Positions 1 to 8,687 of a DNA stretch of 64,000 nt are shown here, in pieces (position 1 is the first letter of the stretch; every line of letters begins with the position of its first letter). The stretch comes from JAVKFY01 sp040223615 (GTDB lineage: Bacteria; Pseudomonadota; Alphaproteobacteria; GCA-2731375), in the NCBI GenBank assembly GCA_040223615.1, contig JAVKFY010000019.1, forward strand, positions 13,573 through 77,572, written 5' to 3'. The notes beneath the pieces were generated by a model, which saw only the letters and a program-made list of their open reading frames with translations, was not told where the DNA came from and did no database searches. The position numbers were made by a program, and so were the translations under genes.

Positions 1-965
1 AACAGGAACACGCGCTGGCCCTGCCGGATCGGCTGGCCATGCCACTCGAAATCTGCCGCCGCGACGCGCGGGCTGGTCAGGCTCGGGCCGTCGAAGCGCA
101 GCATCTCCTCCACCGCGCCGCGCACCACTGCCGGATCGTGGACGTGAGCGCGCAGGTCGGCCAGCTGATCCGGGTTCTCGATCAGCGCCAGCAGGCCGTT
201 GGCGATCAGCTGCGTCGTGGTCTCGTGGCCGGCGAACAGCAGCAGGATGCAAGTGGCCGTGACGTCCTCCAGCGCCAGGGCATGGTCGCCGTCGGCGGCG
301 GCCAGAATGGCGTCGGTGACCAGTTCGCCCGGGTCGCGCCGGCGCTGGAGGAGGAAGCGGTCGAAGTAGTCGACCATCTCGCGCAAACCTGCGGCTGCCA
401 GACGGTATTTCTCCGGATTGGTCCGGCTGGTCAGCACGAACTGGGCCAGCGCGTCGGACCAGCGTTTCAGGTGATCCACGTCCTCGCGCGGCACGCCCAG
501 CAGGTCAGCGATCACCGTGGCGGGCAGCGGGTAGGCGAAGGCGTGGTGGAAGTCGACAGCCCCCTGCCCCGCCATCCGGTCGATCAGTTCGTCGACGATG
601 CCGGCGATGTTGGGCCGCAGCGCCTCGATGGCGCGGCTGGTGAAGGCGGTCGCCATCGGCGCGCGCAGGCGGCTGTGGATCGGCGGATCGTTGAACACCG
701 CCCAGCGCGTCAGCACCTCGCCGAGCCACCGAATAGGCTCGGCATCGGGGCCGCCGGCCTGGGCGACGAAGGGGCGGATGCGGTCGGCCGAGAGGCGCGG
801 GTCGCGGAAGCCCTGGCGCACATCGTCATACCTGGTGACGCACCAGCCGCCGAGCCGCGCGCTCCAATGCACCGGCTCGTCGCGCATCAGTTCGTGCAGC
901 ACCGGGTAGGGATCGCGGATCACCTCCGGGGCCCTGGGATCGAAATGCACGACGGTCTCTGTCAT
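1..965 (-). CDS. Cytochrome P450, 3' part outside the window
   Basis: Haem-thiolate monooxygenase of the soluble bacterial type; substrate unknown. About 321 residues are visible from the ATG at 965 to the window edge. The I-helix oxygen-activation motif AGHETT lies at residues 245-250 and the K-helix ExxR (E287, R290) follows, but the haem-binding Cys loop lies beyond the edge. There is no signal peptide or membrane anchor, as expected of cytosolic class I P450s that need a ferredoxin partner; none is visible here. It is divergent from the VOC gene, with 40 bp between the two starts. The reading frame is clear although a long antisense frame covers the same DNA. A second, unrelated P450 lies at 28.1 kb. 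Confidence 0.9.
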   Translation of the reverse strand, partial: MTETVVHFDPRAPEVIRDPYPVLHELMRDEPVHWSARLGGWCVTRYDDVRQGFRDPRLSADRIRPFVAQAGGPDAEPIRWLGEVLTRWAVFNDPPIHSRLRAPMATAFTSRAIEALRPNIAGIVDELIDRMAGQGAVDFHHAFAYPLPATVIADLLGVPREDVDHLKRWSDALAQFVLTSRTNPEKYRLAAAGLREMVDYFDRFLLQRRRDPGELVTDAILAAADGDHALALEDVTATCILLLFAGHETTTQLIANGLLALIENPDQLADLRAHVHDPAVVRGAVEEMLRFDGPSLTSPRVAAADFEWHGQPIRQGQRVFL

Positions 966-1005
966 GGTCGGATCGGACCACAGGCGCAGCCTCCGGAGCA
1001 ACGCC

Positions 1006-1407
1006 ATGCGCATCGAGATCGACACCGTCACACCGCTGCTGAACGTCGCCGACGTCGGCCGTTCACTGGGCTGGTACGCGCATCTCGGGTTTCAGGAAGT
1101 GCGCCGGTTCGAGAGCGACGGCGCGCTGATCTGGGCGCTGGCGGTGAACGGGCCGCACCGGTTGATGTTGAACCGATCAACCACCATCTCTGCGGAAGAG
1201 CGCCAGGCCCGACCACACTATGGCGATGTCGTGCTCTACTTCGCGGTGGCGTCGGCCCACGACGCCCACGCCGCGCTCGCCGCCGCCGGCCTGAAGCCGG
1301 GCCCGGTGGAACGGCAGGACTACGGCGTCGACGAGTTCGTCCTGCGCGACCCGGACGGCTACGAAGTCGCGGTTACCAGCGAACTGATGCAGATCGCGCA
1401 TGATTGA
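1006..1407 (+). CDS. VOC-family (glyoxalase/dioxygenase-like) protein
   Basis: A 133-residue single-domain vicinal oxygen chelate protein. The N-terminal strand (MRIEIDTVTPLLNV), a short helix with LGWYAHLGF and the C-terminal DPDGYEVAV strand form the usual repeat; the Glu in the last motif is the normal metal ligand position. The reaction cannot be deduced: the fold covers glyoxalases, ring-cleavage dioxygenases and antibiotic-binding proteins. The ATG at 1006 was preferred over an upstream in-frame ATG (964) because GGAG lies 7 nt before it and the protein then begins at the family N-terminus. The stop codon overlaps a candidate FNR box for the next gene. Confidence 0.8.
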   Translation: MRIEIDTVTPLLNVADVGRSLGWYAHLGFQEVRRFESDGALIWALAVNGPHRLMLNRSTTISAEERQARPHYGDVVLYFAVASAHDAHAALAAAGLKPGPVERQDYGVDEFVLRDPDGYEVAVTSELMQIAHD

Positions 1408-1417
1408 CTGAGATCAA
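1404..1417. promoter_or_regulatory. Candidate FNR/Anr-type box upstream of the stress-protein operon
   Basis: TTGAC-TGAG-ATCAA matches the FNR-family dyad TTGAT-N4-ATCAA at nine of the ten conserved positions. It lies 70 bp before the universal stress protein start and overlaps the stop codon of the VOC gene. An FNR-type regulator is encoded two genes downstream, so autoregulation of the three-gene cluster by oxygen is plausible (inference). Confidence 0.5.
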
Positions 1418-1487
1418 GGTCGGCCCCGGCGCGGCGCCGCATCGTAGCGGCAACGAGCCCACGCATCTGCGTTCCAAGGAGGCCACC

Positions 1488-2330
1488 ATGTCCTACAAGA
1501 CCATCCTGGTGCATGTCGACGAGCACGAGTCGACGGCGAACCGGCTGGAAACCGCCGCCAAGCTGGCGCAAGGCTTCGATGCCCATCTGGCGGCGCTGTA
1601 TGTCGCCTGCCAGCCGACCTGGCCGTCCAGCGTCTATGGGCCGATGCCGAACGAAGCGCTGGCGGCGCAGAACAAGCTGATCGAAGCGCAGATCACCAAG
1701 GCGCACGACCTGGTGGAGAAGACCGCCAAGGCAACCGGCGTCAGCATCGAATGGCGCAAGGAAGACGTCGCCGACTTCGTCGCCACCTATTCGGTGGTCA
1801 AGCACGTGCGCCACGCCGACCTGCTGGTGATCGGCCAGTCCGAGCCCGACAAGGCGCGCAGCGGCGGCGCCGACCTGCCGGAAGCGGTGGTGCTGGGCGC
1901 CGGGCGGCCGGTGTTGATGACGCCCTATATCGGCGTCCGGCAACCGATCGGCGAGAACGTCCTGGTGGCCTGGAACGGCAGTCGCGAAGCGACCCGAGCC
2001 GTGCACGACGCCATGCCGCTGCTGGAGAAGGCCAAGAACGTCGTGGTGATGAGCGTCAACGCCGCGCACGGCAGCGGCGACTACGGCCCGGTGCCCGGCG
2101 CCGACATCGCCGCGCACCTGGCCCGCCATGGCGTGAAGGTCGACGTGCAGCGCATGGAGTCGGACGACGTCGACCCCGGCAACCTGATCCTGTCGCGCAT
2201 CTCCGACCTGGGCAGCGACCTGCTCGTGATGGGCGCCTACGGCCGCTCGCGCCTGCGCGAGATGATCCTCGGCGGGGTCAGCCGCGAAGTGTTGCGGCAC
2301 ATGACCGTGCCGGTCCTGCTGTCGCACTAG
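1488..2330 (+). CDS. Universal stress protein, tandem UspA domains
   Basis: A 280-residue cytosolic protein of two UspA domains (about 1-145 and 150-280). The second ends in the nucleotide-binding loop region MGAYGRSRLREMILGG followed by the terminal strand VPVLLSH; the first has a degenerate loop (IGQSEPDKARSGG). Tandem Usp proteins in proteobacteria are typically induced by oxygen limitation or stress. The ATG at 1488 has a strong AAGGAGG at 1476-1482, which settles the start over an in-frame codon at 1404. It is followed after 16 bp by a hemerythrin gene and then by an FNR regulator. A paralogue of identical length lies at 55.3-56.1 kb. Confidence 0.9.
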   Translation: MSYKTILVHVDEHESTANRLETAAKLAQGFDAHLAALYVACQPTWPSSVYGPMPNEALAAQNKLIEAQITKAHDLVEKTAKATGVSIEWRKEDVADFVATYSVVKHVRHADLLVIGQSEPDKARSGGADLPEAVVLGAGRPVLMTPYIGVRQPIGENVLVAWNGSREATRAVHDAMPLLEKAKNVVVMSVNAAHGSGDYGPVPGADIAAHLARHGVKVDVQRMESDDVDPGNLILSRISDLGSDLLVMGAYGRSRLREMILGGVSREVLRHMTVPVLLSH

Positions 2331-2346
2331 GCCGCCGGCGCCGGCG

Positions 2347-2907
2347 ATGCCGCCCCCTGTCGCACCATACCTGATCGCGCGCGTCGATCCGGCGCTGCTG
2401 CGACAGCCGCTGGCATTCCTGACGGCCGACATGTTCCGGGTCCGCATGGCGTGTTTCGCGCTGGACCTGGTGGCCGCCGATCCATTGGCGGAGCCGCCGC
2501 AACTGGCACACGCGCTGGCCGACTATTTCCGGCGCGACTGGCCGCTGCACCTTGACGACATCGAGCAGCGCCTGTTCCCGGCCATCCGTGCCGCCTTGCT
2601 GGTCGGCGACCACGTCGACCAGGCGATGGACCAGCTCGCCGCCGAGCACGTTCGCGACCGGGCGCAGATCGGCCCGCTGCTGGCGGACATCGACCGGCTC
2701 GGCGCCCGCGACAGTCAGCTCGACGAGGAACGACTGGCAATCCGGGCGGCGCATTTCGGCGAGGCCCAGCGCCGCCACGTCGCCTGGGTGCAGAACGTCA
2801 TCCTGCCGACGGCGGAGCACCGCCTGGCCGGCGCCCAGGCCCGGAAACTGGCAGCGGCCCTGGCCGAGGTGCGCGGCCACCGCCTGGAATACTTGGACGA
2901 AGGCTGA
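2347..2907 (+). CDS. Hemerythrin-like HHE-domain protein
   Basis: A 186-residue, mostly helical protein with the spaced His/Glu pattern of the hemerythrin HHE cation-binding fold: H68xxxxE73, H101, H144 and E157. Such domains carry a di-iron centre that binds O2 or NO or senses redox state. The N-terminal helix ADMFRVR aligns with the usual AEHFRQR of this subgroup but has Met where the first His ligand is expected, so the metal site may be incomplete. It lies 16 bp after the stress protein and 51 bp before an FNR regulator, a context that suggests a role in oxygen or nitric oxide response. Confidence 0.75.
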   Translation: MPPPVAPYLIARVDPALLRQPLAFLTADMFRVRMACFALDLVAADPLAEPPQLAHALADYFRRDWPLHLDDIEQRLFPAIRAALLVGDHVDQAMDQLAAEHVRDRAQIGPLLADIDRLGARDSQLDEERLAIRAAHFGEAQRRHVAWVQNVILPTAEHRLAGAQARKLAAALAEVRGHRLEYLDEG

Positions 2908-2958
2908 AAGGCTGTGCTTTAGTCGGGGTCCAACTTTCTCGGTAGGAGCGCCCGGGCG

Positions 2959-3747
2959 ATGGCGGGCTCGGCACCAGACAAGCTCAGACGGTTGCCGGAC
3001 GCGGCTGTCCGCAAGGTCGGCAGCTTGCCGATCGCGATCGACTGCGACGTGCCGGACGCGGCGCGCTGCGCCGCCTGTCCGGTGCGCCGGCTGTCGTTCT
3101 GCGCGGTATTCGACCGCGACGAACTCAACCTGCTGGATCGTATTTCCGGCGACCGCCATAGCGAGGCCGGCAGCGCCCTGTTCCACGAAGGCGACGAGGC
3201 GACGCGCATCTACGTCGTCCGCGACGGCTGCCTGCGGCTGTACCGGCTGCTGCCCGACGGCCGGCGGCAGATCATCGGTTTCGGCCTGCCCGGCGACTTC
3301 CTCGGCCTGGCCAGCCGCGATGGCTATGCCTACACCGCCGAGGCAGTGGTCGACAGCAAGGTGTGCTGGATGCGCCGGCGCGACGCGGACGACCTGCAAG
3401 CGCGGCATCCGAAGCTATCGCGCAAGCTGCTGGAGATGAGCGAGGAAGAGCATGTCCGCGACCACGAGCACATGCTGACGCTCGGCCGCCGGGCGCCGCA
3501 GGAACGGGTTGCCGCCTTCCTGCTGCAACACCTGGCGCGGCACGTCCGCCGCTTCGGCCGGGACGACGACCGGCTGGTCCTGGAGATGACCCGGCTCGAC
3601 ATCGCCGACTATCTGGGCCTGACCATCGAAACGGTGAGCCGCACGTTCACGCGGCTACGCTCGCAGGGGCTGATCACGCTGGCGCGCAGCCACGAGGTCC
3701 GGCTGAACGACCAGCAGGCGTTGCGCGACCTGGTCGGCCTGGACTGA
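2959..3747 (+). CDS. fnrN: FNR/CRP-family oxygen-sensing regulator (FnrN type)
   Basis: A 262-residue transcription regulator. An N-terminal cysteine cluster C37-x2-C40-x7-C48 (with an extra C29) plus C136 in VDSKVCWM matches the ligands of an oxygen-labile [4Fe-4S] cluster in FNR/FnrN proteins. The cyclic-nucleotide-binding-like barrel covers about 55-165. The C-terminal helix-turn-helix IADYLGLTIETVSRTFTRL carries the E-x2-SR signature that reads TTGAT half-sites. It probably activates micro-aerobic genes when the cluster is intact. The start has a TAGGAG 10 nt upstream. Its stop abuts the stop of the convergent TadG-like gene. A matching dyad lies at 1404-1417. Confidence 0.9.
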   Translation: MAGSAPDKLRRLPDAAVRKVGSLPIAIDCDVPDAARCAACPVRRLSFCAVFDRDELNLLDRISGDRHSEAGSALFHEGDEATRIYVVRDGCLRLYRLLPDGRRQIIGFGLPGDFLGLASRDGYAYTAEAVVDSKVCWMRRRDADDLQARHPKLSRKLLEMSEEEHVRDHEHMLTLGRRAPQERVAAFLLQHLARHVRRFGRDDDRLVLEMTRLDIADYLGLTIETVSRTFTRLRSQGLITLARSHEVRLNDQQALRDLVGLD

Positions 3748-5133
3748 TCAGCGGCCCAGGCGCAGGTTGGAGAGCTGGGCGCCGATCGCCTCGAACGCGG
3801 CCTGCAACTCGCTCGACGACGGCGAGTCGAAATAGTTGGCAGTGCTGGTGGCACAACTGCGCATGAGGGTGCGCAGCGCGCTGGAATCGACATCGAAGGT
3901 GATCGTGTAGACGATGATGCCGACGGCCTTCATCCCGGTGCAGACCTCGAGCAAACGGTCGTCGAGTTCGTCCTCGGCGGCGGACCGGCTCGTGGTCCCG
4001 AGATTGCCGTCCTGGAGAAACCCGTAAGCAGTGTAGTCGCGGCTGCTGGACGGCATGAAGTTCTCGCCGTCGGTCATGATCACGACCGCATGGTTGAATT
4101 CTTCGTCATCGTAGTCGTGCGCCTCCTGGAAGGGCTCGGCCGGAGAGACAACCCGCCAGCCCCAGGCGGCGCCGAAGTTGATGTGGGTGAAGCCGTTGGC
4201 GTCCATATCGTCGATCTTGTCGAGCACGGTCTGCTTGGTGCCGGTCAACTGGAGCAGCCGCACCGGGCACATCTTGTTCGGCCCGCGGAACTGACCGCGG
4301 TCGCCGGAGTCCGGCGGCCAGTCGTTATTGTTGTTGCTGACCCATAGGTAGCGGCGCCACTTCTTCTGCCGGTTGGTGCCGGTGTAGCTGTCCTCAACGT
4401 CGCGCGGATAGTCCCTGGCCTCGACGCAGCCTTCCCAGCGATACGGGTCGTAATCCGAGTTGCGGCGACCATTGCCGGCGCGCACATAGGTCCCGTTCGG
4501 ACGGCCGACATTGACGGTCGCGTTGAACGGCACGACTCCGACCTGCAGGGTATCGGAGGTGCTGTCGTCGCCGAACAGGATGTTCACGAAGGTGGTCGCG
4601 GCGGACTTCAGATCGGAGATCTTTGACCCGGCCATGGAGCCGGAATTGTCGAGCACCAGCGCCACGTCGAGGCCGGTGACCTTGCGCACGATCAGCGCCT
4701 CGGCGGACACGTCGATGGTCTCCACCCCCATGATCCGCATCAGGGTCGCGTCGATCTCCGCGTCGGCCGTCACGGTGATGTTGTTGCCGTCGATCACCAT
4801 CGTCGGCGTCGCCGGGACGCCGACCTCGTCGGCCGGGTAGTTGGCCTCGAAATAGCGTTCCAGGACCAACTGCAGCTCGTCCTCGGTGCCAGTGGAGGCG
4901 CCGACCGCCAGGCCGGCCGCATCGACGGCGTAGCCCAGGCGCTGCTTCACCACGTAGGCGCGCGAGATGTCGATGGCGGCGCCGGCCGCGGCCAGCAGCG
5001 GAATCAGCGCGACGATGAAGATCACGGCGATGGCGCCGTCGCGGTCGCGGGCGAAGTCGCGCAGCAGGCGGGCGGCGCCGGCGATCGGGTCGAAAACCAG
5101 GTCAGTACCGATCGTTGGCCATGACTTGCGCAT
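3748..5133 (-). CDS. TadG-like pilus-assembly protein with von Willebrand A domain (copy 2)
   Basis: A 461-residue envelope protein. A Tad N-terminal segment (RDGAIAVIFIVALIPLLAAA, about 32-51) forms one transmembrane helix, followed by a von Willebrand factor A domain with the MIDAS motif D162-N-S164-G-S166 and a later DGENF element. TadG proteins belong to tight-adherence/Flp pilus systems and sit in the periplasm anchored by the helix. ATG at 5133 was chosen because GAGGT lies just upstream; an in-frame codon at 5220 has no such site. It is a tandem paralogue of the 5287-6663 gene, last in a minus-strand cluster, and converges on the FNR gene without a gap. Confidence 0.85.
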   Translation of the reverse strand: MRKSWPTIGTDLVFDPIAGAARLLRDFARDRDGAIAVIFIVALIPLLAAAGAAIDISRAYVVKQRLGYAVDAAGLAVGASTGTEDELQLVLERYFEANYPADEVGVPATPTMVIDGNNITVTADAEIDATLMRIMGVETIDVSAEALIVRKVTGLDVALVLDNSGSMAGSKISDLKSAATTFVNILFGDDSTSDTLQVGVVPFNATVNVGRPNGTYVRAGNGRRNSDYDPYRWEGCVEARDYPRDVEDSYTGTNRQKKWRRYLWVSNNNNDWPPDSGDRGQFRGPNKMCPVRLLQLTGTKQTVLDKIDDMDANGFTHINFGAAWGWRVVSPAEPFQEAHDYDDEEFNHAVVIMTDGENFMPSSSRDYTAYGFLQDGNLGTTSRSAAEDELDDRLLEVCTGMKAVGIIVYTITFDVDSSALRTLMRSCATSTANYFDSPSSSELQAAFEAIGAQLSNLRLGR

Positions 5134-5286
5134 GAGATTTACCTCGCTGCGAACCGCCCTGCCGACGCGACAGCGCCGAACCAATCCGCTCCATTCTGCC
5201 GACGTCCCAGGATGGGGCACCGACGCTTAACAAAACCTATGCTTTGTTTTGGCTAGCCGAAGTGACCGCCGTCAATCCAAAGCAGG

Positions 5287-6663
5287 CTATTTCCCCAGGC
5301 GAAGGTTGGAAAGCTGGGCGCCGATCGCCTGGAACGCCGCCTGCAGCTTGGCCGCCGACGGCGAGTCGAAATACTTGCTCGGATCGGTGGCGCAGTTGGT
5401 CAGCAATGTCGACAGCGCGCTTGACGAGATGTCGAAGCTGATCGTGTAGACGATGATCCCGAGCGACTTCATGCCGGTGCAGACCTCCAGCAGGCGGCTG
5501 TCCATCTCCGACTCCGCGCCGCTCTGGCTGGTGCTGCCGAGTAAGCCGTCCTGCAGGCGCCGGTAGGCGGTGTAGTCCTTGCTCGAGGTCGGCATGAAGT
5601 TTTCGCCATCGGTCATGATCACGACCGCATGGTTGAACTTCGGATCGCTGTAGTCGTGCGCCTGGGTGAAGGGTTCGCCCGGCGAGACCACGCGCCAGCC
5701 CCAGACCGCGCCCAGGTTGATGTGCGTGTAGCCGTTGGCCTCCATCGCATCGATGGTATCGAGCACCGTCTTCTTGGTGTTCGTCAGCGGCTGGATCGGC
5801 ACCGGGCAATGCTTGTTGGGGCCGCGATACTGGCCGTGGCTGCCGGATTCCGGCGGCCAGTCGTTGTTCGAGTTGCTGGGCCAGATGAAACGCGACCATT
5901 TCTTCTGGCTGTTCGAGCCGGTGTAGCTGTCCTCGACGTCGCGCGGGTGGCTACGCGCCTCGACGCACCCTTCCCAGTCATAGGGCGCGAAGTTGCCGTT
6001 GTTGTGGCCCGACAGGCTCTTGATGTAGCCGGTGTTGGTCTTGCCGATGTTGACCATGGCGGAAAACGGCACCACGCCGATCTGCAGGGTTTCGGAGGTC
6101 GCCTCGCTGCCGAACAGGATGTTGACGAAGCTGGTCGCCGCGGTCTTCAGCGAGGCGATCTTGGAACCCGACATCGACGTGGAATTGTCCAGCACCAGGG
6201 CGACGTCGAGGCCGGTGACCTTGCGCACCACCAGCGCCTCGGCGGAGACGTCGATCTTGTCGACCCCCATGATCCGCATCAGCGTCGCGTCGATCGCCGC
6301 CGTCGCGGTCACGGTGATGTTGTTGCCTTCGATCACCATCGAGGGCGTCGCGGTGACGCCGACTTCGCTGGCCGGATAGTTGGCGGTGAAGTAGCGCTGC
6401 AGGATCAGGTTGAGCTCGCTCTCAGAACCGACCGAGGCGCCGACCGCGAGACCGGCGGCATCGACCGCGTAGCCCAGCCGCTGCTTCACCACGTAGGCGC
6501 GGCTGAGGTCGATGGCGGCGCCGGCGGCGGCCAGCAGCGGGATCAGCGCGACGATGAAGATCACGGCGATGGCGCCGCTTCGGTCGGCGGCGAAGCGCCG
6601 CAGAATATCGCGGCCGGCGGCGCGATACGCATCTTCCGGCAACAACTTGGCCATCAGGGGCAT
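5287..6663 (-). CDS. TadG-like pilus-assembly protein with von Willebrand A domain (copy 1)
   Basis: A 458-residue paralogue of the downstream gene with the same architecture: transmembrane helix at about 30-50 (SGAIAVIFIVALIPLLAAAG), then a vWA domain with MIDAS D159-N-S161-T-S163. The two proteins share long near-identical stretches, and even the C-terminal AQLSNLRLG, so they arose by tandem duplication. The start at 6663 has AAGGA 8 nt upstream. It follows a TadE-like gene by 35 bp. The long spacer to the second copy (153 bp) may allow separate expression. Neither the pilin nor the assembly ATPase of a Tad system is in the window. Confidence 0.85.
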   Translation of the reverse strand: MPLMAKLLPEDAYRAAGRDILRRFAADRSGAIAVIFIVALIPLLAAAGAAIDLSRAYVVKQRLGYAVDAAGLAVGASVGSESELNLILQRYFTANYPASEVGVTATPSMVIEGNNITVTATAAIDATLMRIMGVDKIDVSAEALVVRKVTGLDVALVLDNSTSMSGSKIASLKTAATSFVNILFGSEATSETLQIGVVPFSAMVNIGKTNTGYIKSLSGHNNGNFAPYDWEGCVEARSHPRDVEDSYTGSNSQKKWSRFIWPSNSNNDWPPESGSHGQYRGPNKHCPVPIQPLTNTKKTVLDTIDAMEANGYTHINLGAVWGWRVVSPGEPFTQAHDYSDPKFNHAVVIMTDGENFMPTSSKDYTAYRRLQDGLLGSTSQSGAESEMDSRLLEVCTGMKSLGIIVYTISFDISSSALSTLLTNCATDPSKYFDSPSAAKLQAAFQAIGAQLSNLRLGK

Positions 6664-6698
6664 TGTCTGGGTCCTTGCGGCGGACGCGCGGTGGCGCG

Positions 6699-7226
6699 TC
6701 AGCTCTTCTCCACCCGGCTCGCCTTGCGAGGGCGCAGATAGGCGCGGTCGCGGATCGTGAAATCGGAGAAAATCACGTTCGGGAACAGCGCCTCGTACGG
6801 GAATGTCAGCTCCGCCACGATCACGCCTTCTTCCTCTTCAAGCACGATCGACGGCAGCGAATAGGTCGTGCCGGTCGGGTACGCGCTGCCGCGCTTGGTT
6901 ACCGACCAGGCGATCTTGGTGGTCGACTCGCCGGCCTCGCGCCAGACGCTCGAAAGCACGATCTGGGACTGCGTCGGGAATGGCCGCATGATCTCGTCGG
7001 CGGCCTGCATGATGTCGTCGAGCTGCGAGGTGGAGACGATCTCCTCCTGCGCGACGAGATCGGCGATCACCTGCGTTGCGCGGGTCACCTTGCGATCGAT
7101 CAACAGTGCGTTGCCGATCTCCGCGGTGCCGAACAGGATCAGGATCAGCACCGGCAGGATGATGGCGAATTCGGCCGCGGCGATGCCGTCGCGGCGTTTC
7201 AGGAAGCGCTGCAGCAGTCCGGTCAT
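6699..7226 (-). CDS. TadE-like pseudopilin/pilus assembly protein
   Basis: A 175-residue protein with the TadE-type N-terminus: a short basic segment, then RDGIAAAEFAIILPVLILIL (about 12-31) with the conserved Glu within the hydrophobic helix, followed by a periplasmic domain. TadE-like minor pseudopilins are processed at such sites and needed for Flp pilus biogenesis. The ATG at 7226 lies 4 bp after the stop of the upstream TadE gene, implying translational coupling. An in-frame upstream extension to 7619 runs antisense-like through the neighbour and was rejected. Confidence 0.8.
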   Translation of the reverse strand: MTGLLQRFLKRRDGIAAAEFAIILPVLILILFGTAEIGNALLIDRKVTRATQVIADLVAQEEIVSTSQLDDIMQAADEIMRPFPTQSQIVLSSVWREAGESTTKIAWSVTKRGSAYPTGTTYSLPSIVLEEEEGVIVAELTFPYEALFPNVIFSDFTIRDRAYLRPRKASRVEKS

Positions 7227-7230
7227 GGCC

Positions 7231-7791
7231 TCAGCTCTCGAACGGCTCGTTGCGGAACACGGCGGTCGCCGACAAGGTCTTGTACGGGTTCCCATTGTCG
7301 CCGAGGTAAAGCCCCATGCCCGGTACCAGCAGGTCCCAGCGATAGCTGGCGCGGACGACGACGATCTCGCGCGCCGCGCCGGGCAGGAACTGCGCCTCGT
7401 CCGGCTCGCCGTCCTCGTCGATGAACTCGGGATAGGTGACGATGGAGAAGGTGGAATACTTGCGCACGTCGACGATGATCTCGTCGCAGTCGATGGCGAT
7501 CTCCAGCGGCCCGCACAGCAGCGAGCGGAAGGCGGACAGCGGATCGGCCTCGCCCTGGACGTTGCCGGTGCGAATCTGCCGCGAGGCCTCCGCCACCTGC
7601 CCCTCCAGGGCGGCGGCAACGAAATACAGCATGGCGATCTCGAAGATGCCGAACATGATCAGCAGGAACACCGGCATGATCATCGCCACTTCGATCGCGG
7701 TCACGCCGCGGCGGTCGCGCAGGAAGCGGCGCAGCCGCGCCAGCGGACCGCCAGCGCGGCCATGGTCCCGTTGTTCCTGAACACAACCCAT
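7231..7791 (-). CDS. TadE-family pilus assembly protein
   Basis: A 186-residue protein, first in the Tad-type cluster. It has a basic leader (about 1-28), then RRGVTAIEVAMIMPVFLLIM (about 27-46) with the Glu at position 5 of the mature helix typical of TadE pseudopilins, and a periplasmic part rich in aromatic residues. It acts at the inner membrane in tight-adherence pilus assembly. The start is uncertain: the ATG at 7791 has no clear ribosome site, and the true start could be slightly further in. The 158 bp upstream (7792-7949) include an AT-rich stretch around 7895-7920 that is the likely promoter region. Confidence 0.8.
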   Translation of the reverse strand: MGCVQEQRDHGRAGGPLARLRRFLRDRRGVTAIEVAMIMPVFLLIMFGIFEIAMLYFVAAALEGQVAEASRQIRTGNVQGEADPLSAFRSLLCGPLEIAIDCDEIIVDVRKYSTFSIVTYPEFIDEDGEPDEAQFLPGAAREIVVVRASYRWDLLVPGMGLYLGDNGNPYKTLSATAVFRNEPFES

Positions 7792-7949
7792 TTGGGTAAT
7801 CCCAGTCCCTTTCGATGCGGCACCCGGGCACGCCCAGGTCGTCGCCTTGACTTACTTAGGTCATGCCGAACACACCGCATAGAAGTATCGAACGGCAATT
7901 GTTTAAAATTTATGCATCATTCGTGCCAGCGATTGCCAGCTTGCCGGCC

Positions 7950-8687
7950 TCAGCGGCGGAAAACCGCCCCCGCCAGCCAACCGGCGGCCAGCGCCATGAG
8001 GATCGCGGCGATGCCGTAGAGCGCAGATTGCTGTTGCGCGAAGTCGTAGATGCGCGCGCCGATACCAATCTTGGACACCACCAGGGGCGTCGATTGCGCA
8101 CCGACCAGCCGGCCTTCGCGGAACAGGTAGACGGTCACCGAATAGCTGCCGGTGGGCACGTTGGCCGGGAAGGAGACGTCGGCCCGGAACAGCTGGCCGC
8201 CGAGGAAGACGACCTGGCCGGGAGCGTGGCTGTACAGGCCCTGCGCCTGCTTGTTGCGGATCAGCGCGGCGGCGAAGGCGGCCTCGGCGGCGGCGGTGTC
8301 CCGCTCGACCGGCCGCAAGAGGATGTGGTCGACGCCGATGCGGTGGCGGGCCAGACCGGTCTTCGGCGCGATCTCCGCCAGCGGCCGGTTGCTGGCGACG
8401 AAATAGAGCGACGGCACGCGCTCGTAGCTCATGCTGTCCTGGTTCAGCCAGATGCCGACGACACGGTCCTTGCGGCGCACGGTCAGTCTTTCCTCCGGCC
8501 CCTGAACCACGACCACCACGTCACCGGCGCCGTCGGTCGCGCCGAACAGAAGCACATCGGTGCCGGAGAAGCCGGCGGTGACGGCGATCAGGTGGTCGGA
8601 CAGGTCGGCGACCAGCGGTTGCGCCGATGCGGGACGCGTCAGCACCAGCGCGGCGGCCGCGAGCATCAAGACCAGCGCGCGCCGCAT
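7950..8687 (-). CDS. TIGR02186-family (Alph_Pro_TM) membrane-anchored protein
   Basis: A 245-residue exported protein. A signal peptide (1 to about 22, ending ASA) is followed by a periplasmic domain and one C-terminal transmembrane helix (about 222-243, IAAILMALAAGWLAGAVF). The family is largely restricted to alphaproteobacteria and its genes often follow a TauE/SafE permease, as here: its ATG overlaps the permease stop by one base (TGATG) and AAGGAGG precedes it. The function is unknown; the linkage implies a partner or accessory of the anion permease. Confidence 0.85.
   Translation of the reverse strand: MRRALVLMLAAAALVLTRPASAQPLVADLSDHLIAVTAGFSGTDVLLFGATDGAGDVVVVVQGPEERLTVRRKDRVVGIWLNQDSMSYERVPSLYFVASNRPLAEIAPKTGLARHRIGVDHILLRPVERDTAAAEAAFAAALIRNKQAQGLYSHAPGQVVFLGGQLFRADVSFPANVPTGSYSVTVYLFREGRLVGAQSTPLVVSKIGIGARIYDFAQQQSALYGIAAILMALAAGWLAGAVFRR

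Noticed and set aside
39..1403. A 454-codon plus-strand open frame over the P450 and VOC genes
   Set aside because: It spans two unrelated genes on both strands and has no domain signature.
5134..5286. AT-rich inverted repeat AACAAA/TTTGTT near 5230-5250 as a terminator
   Set aside because: The stem is short with no GC core and no T-run in the direction of the TadG-like gene.
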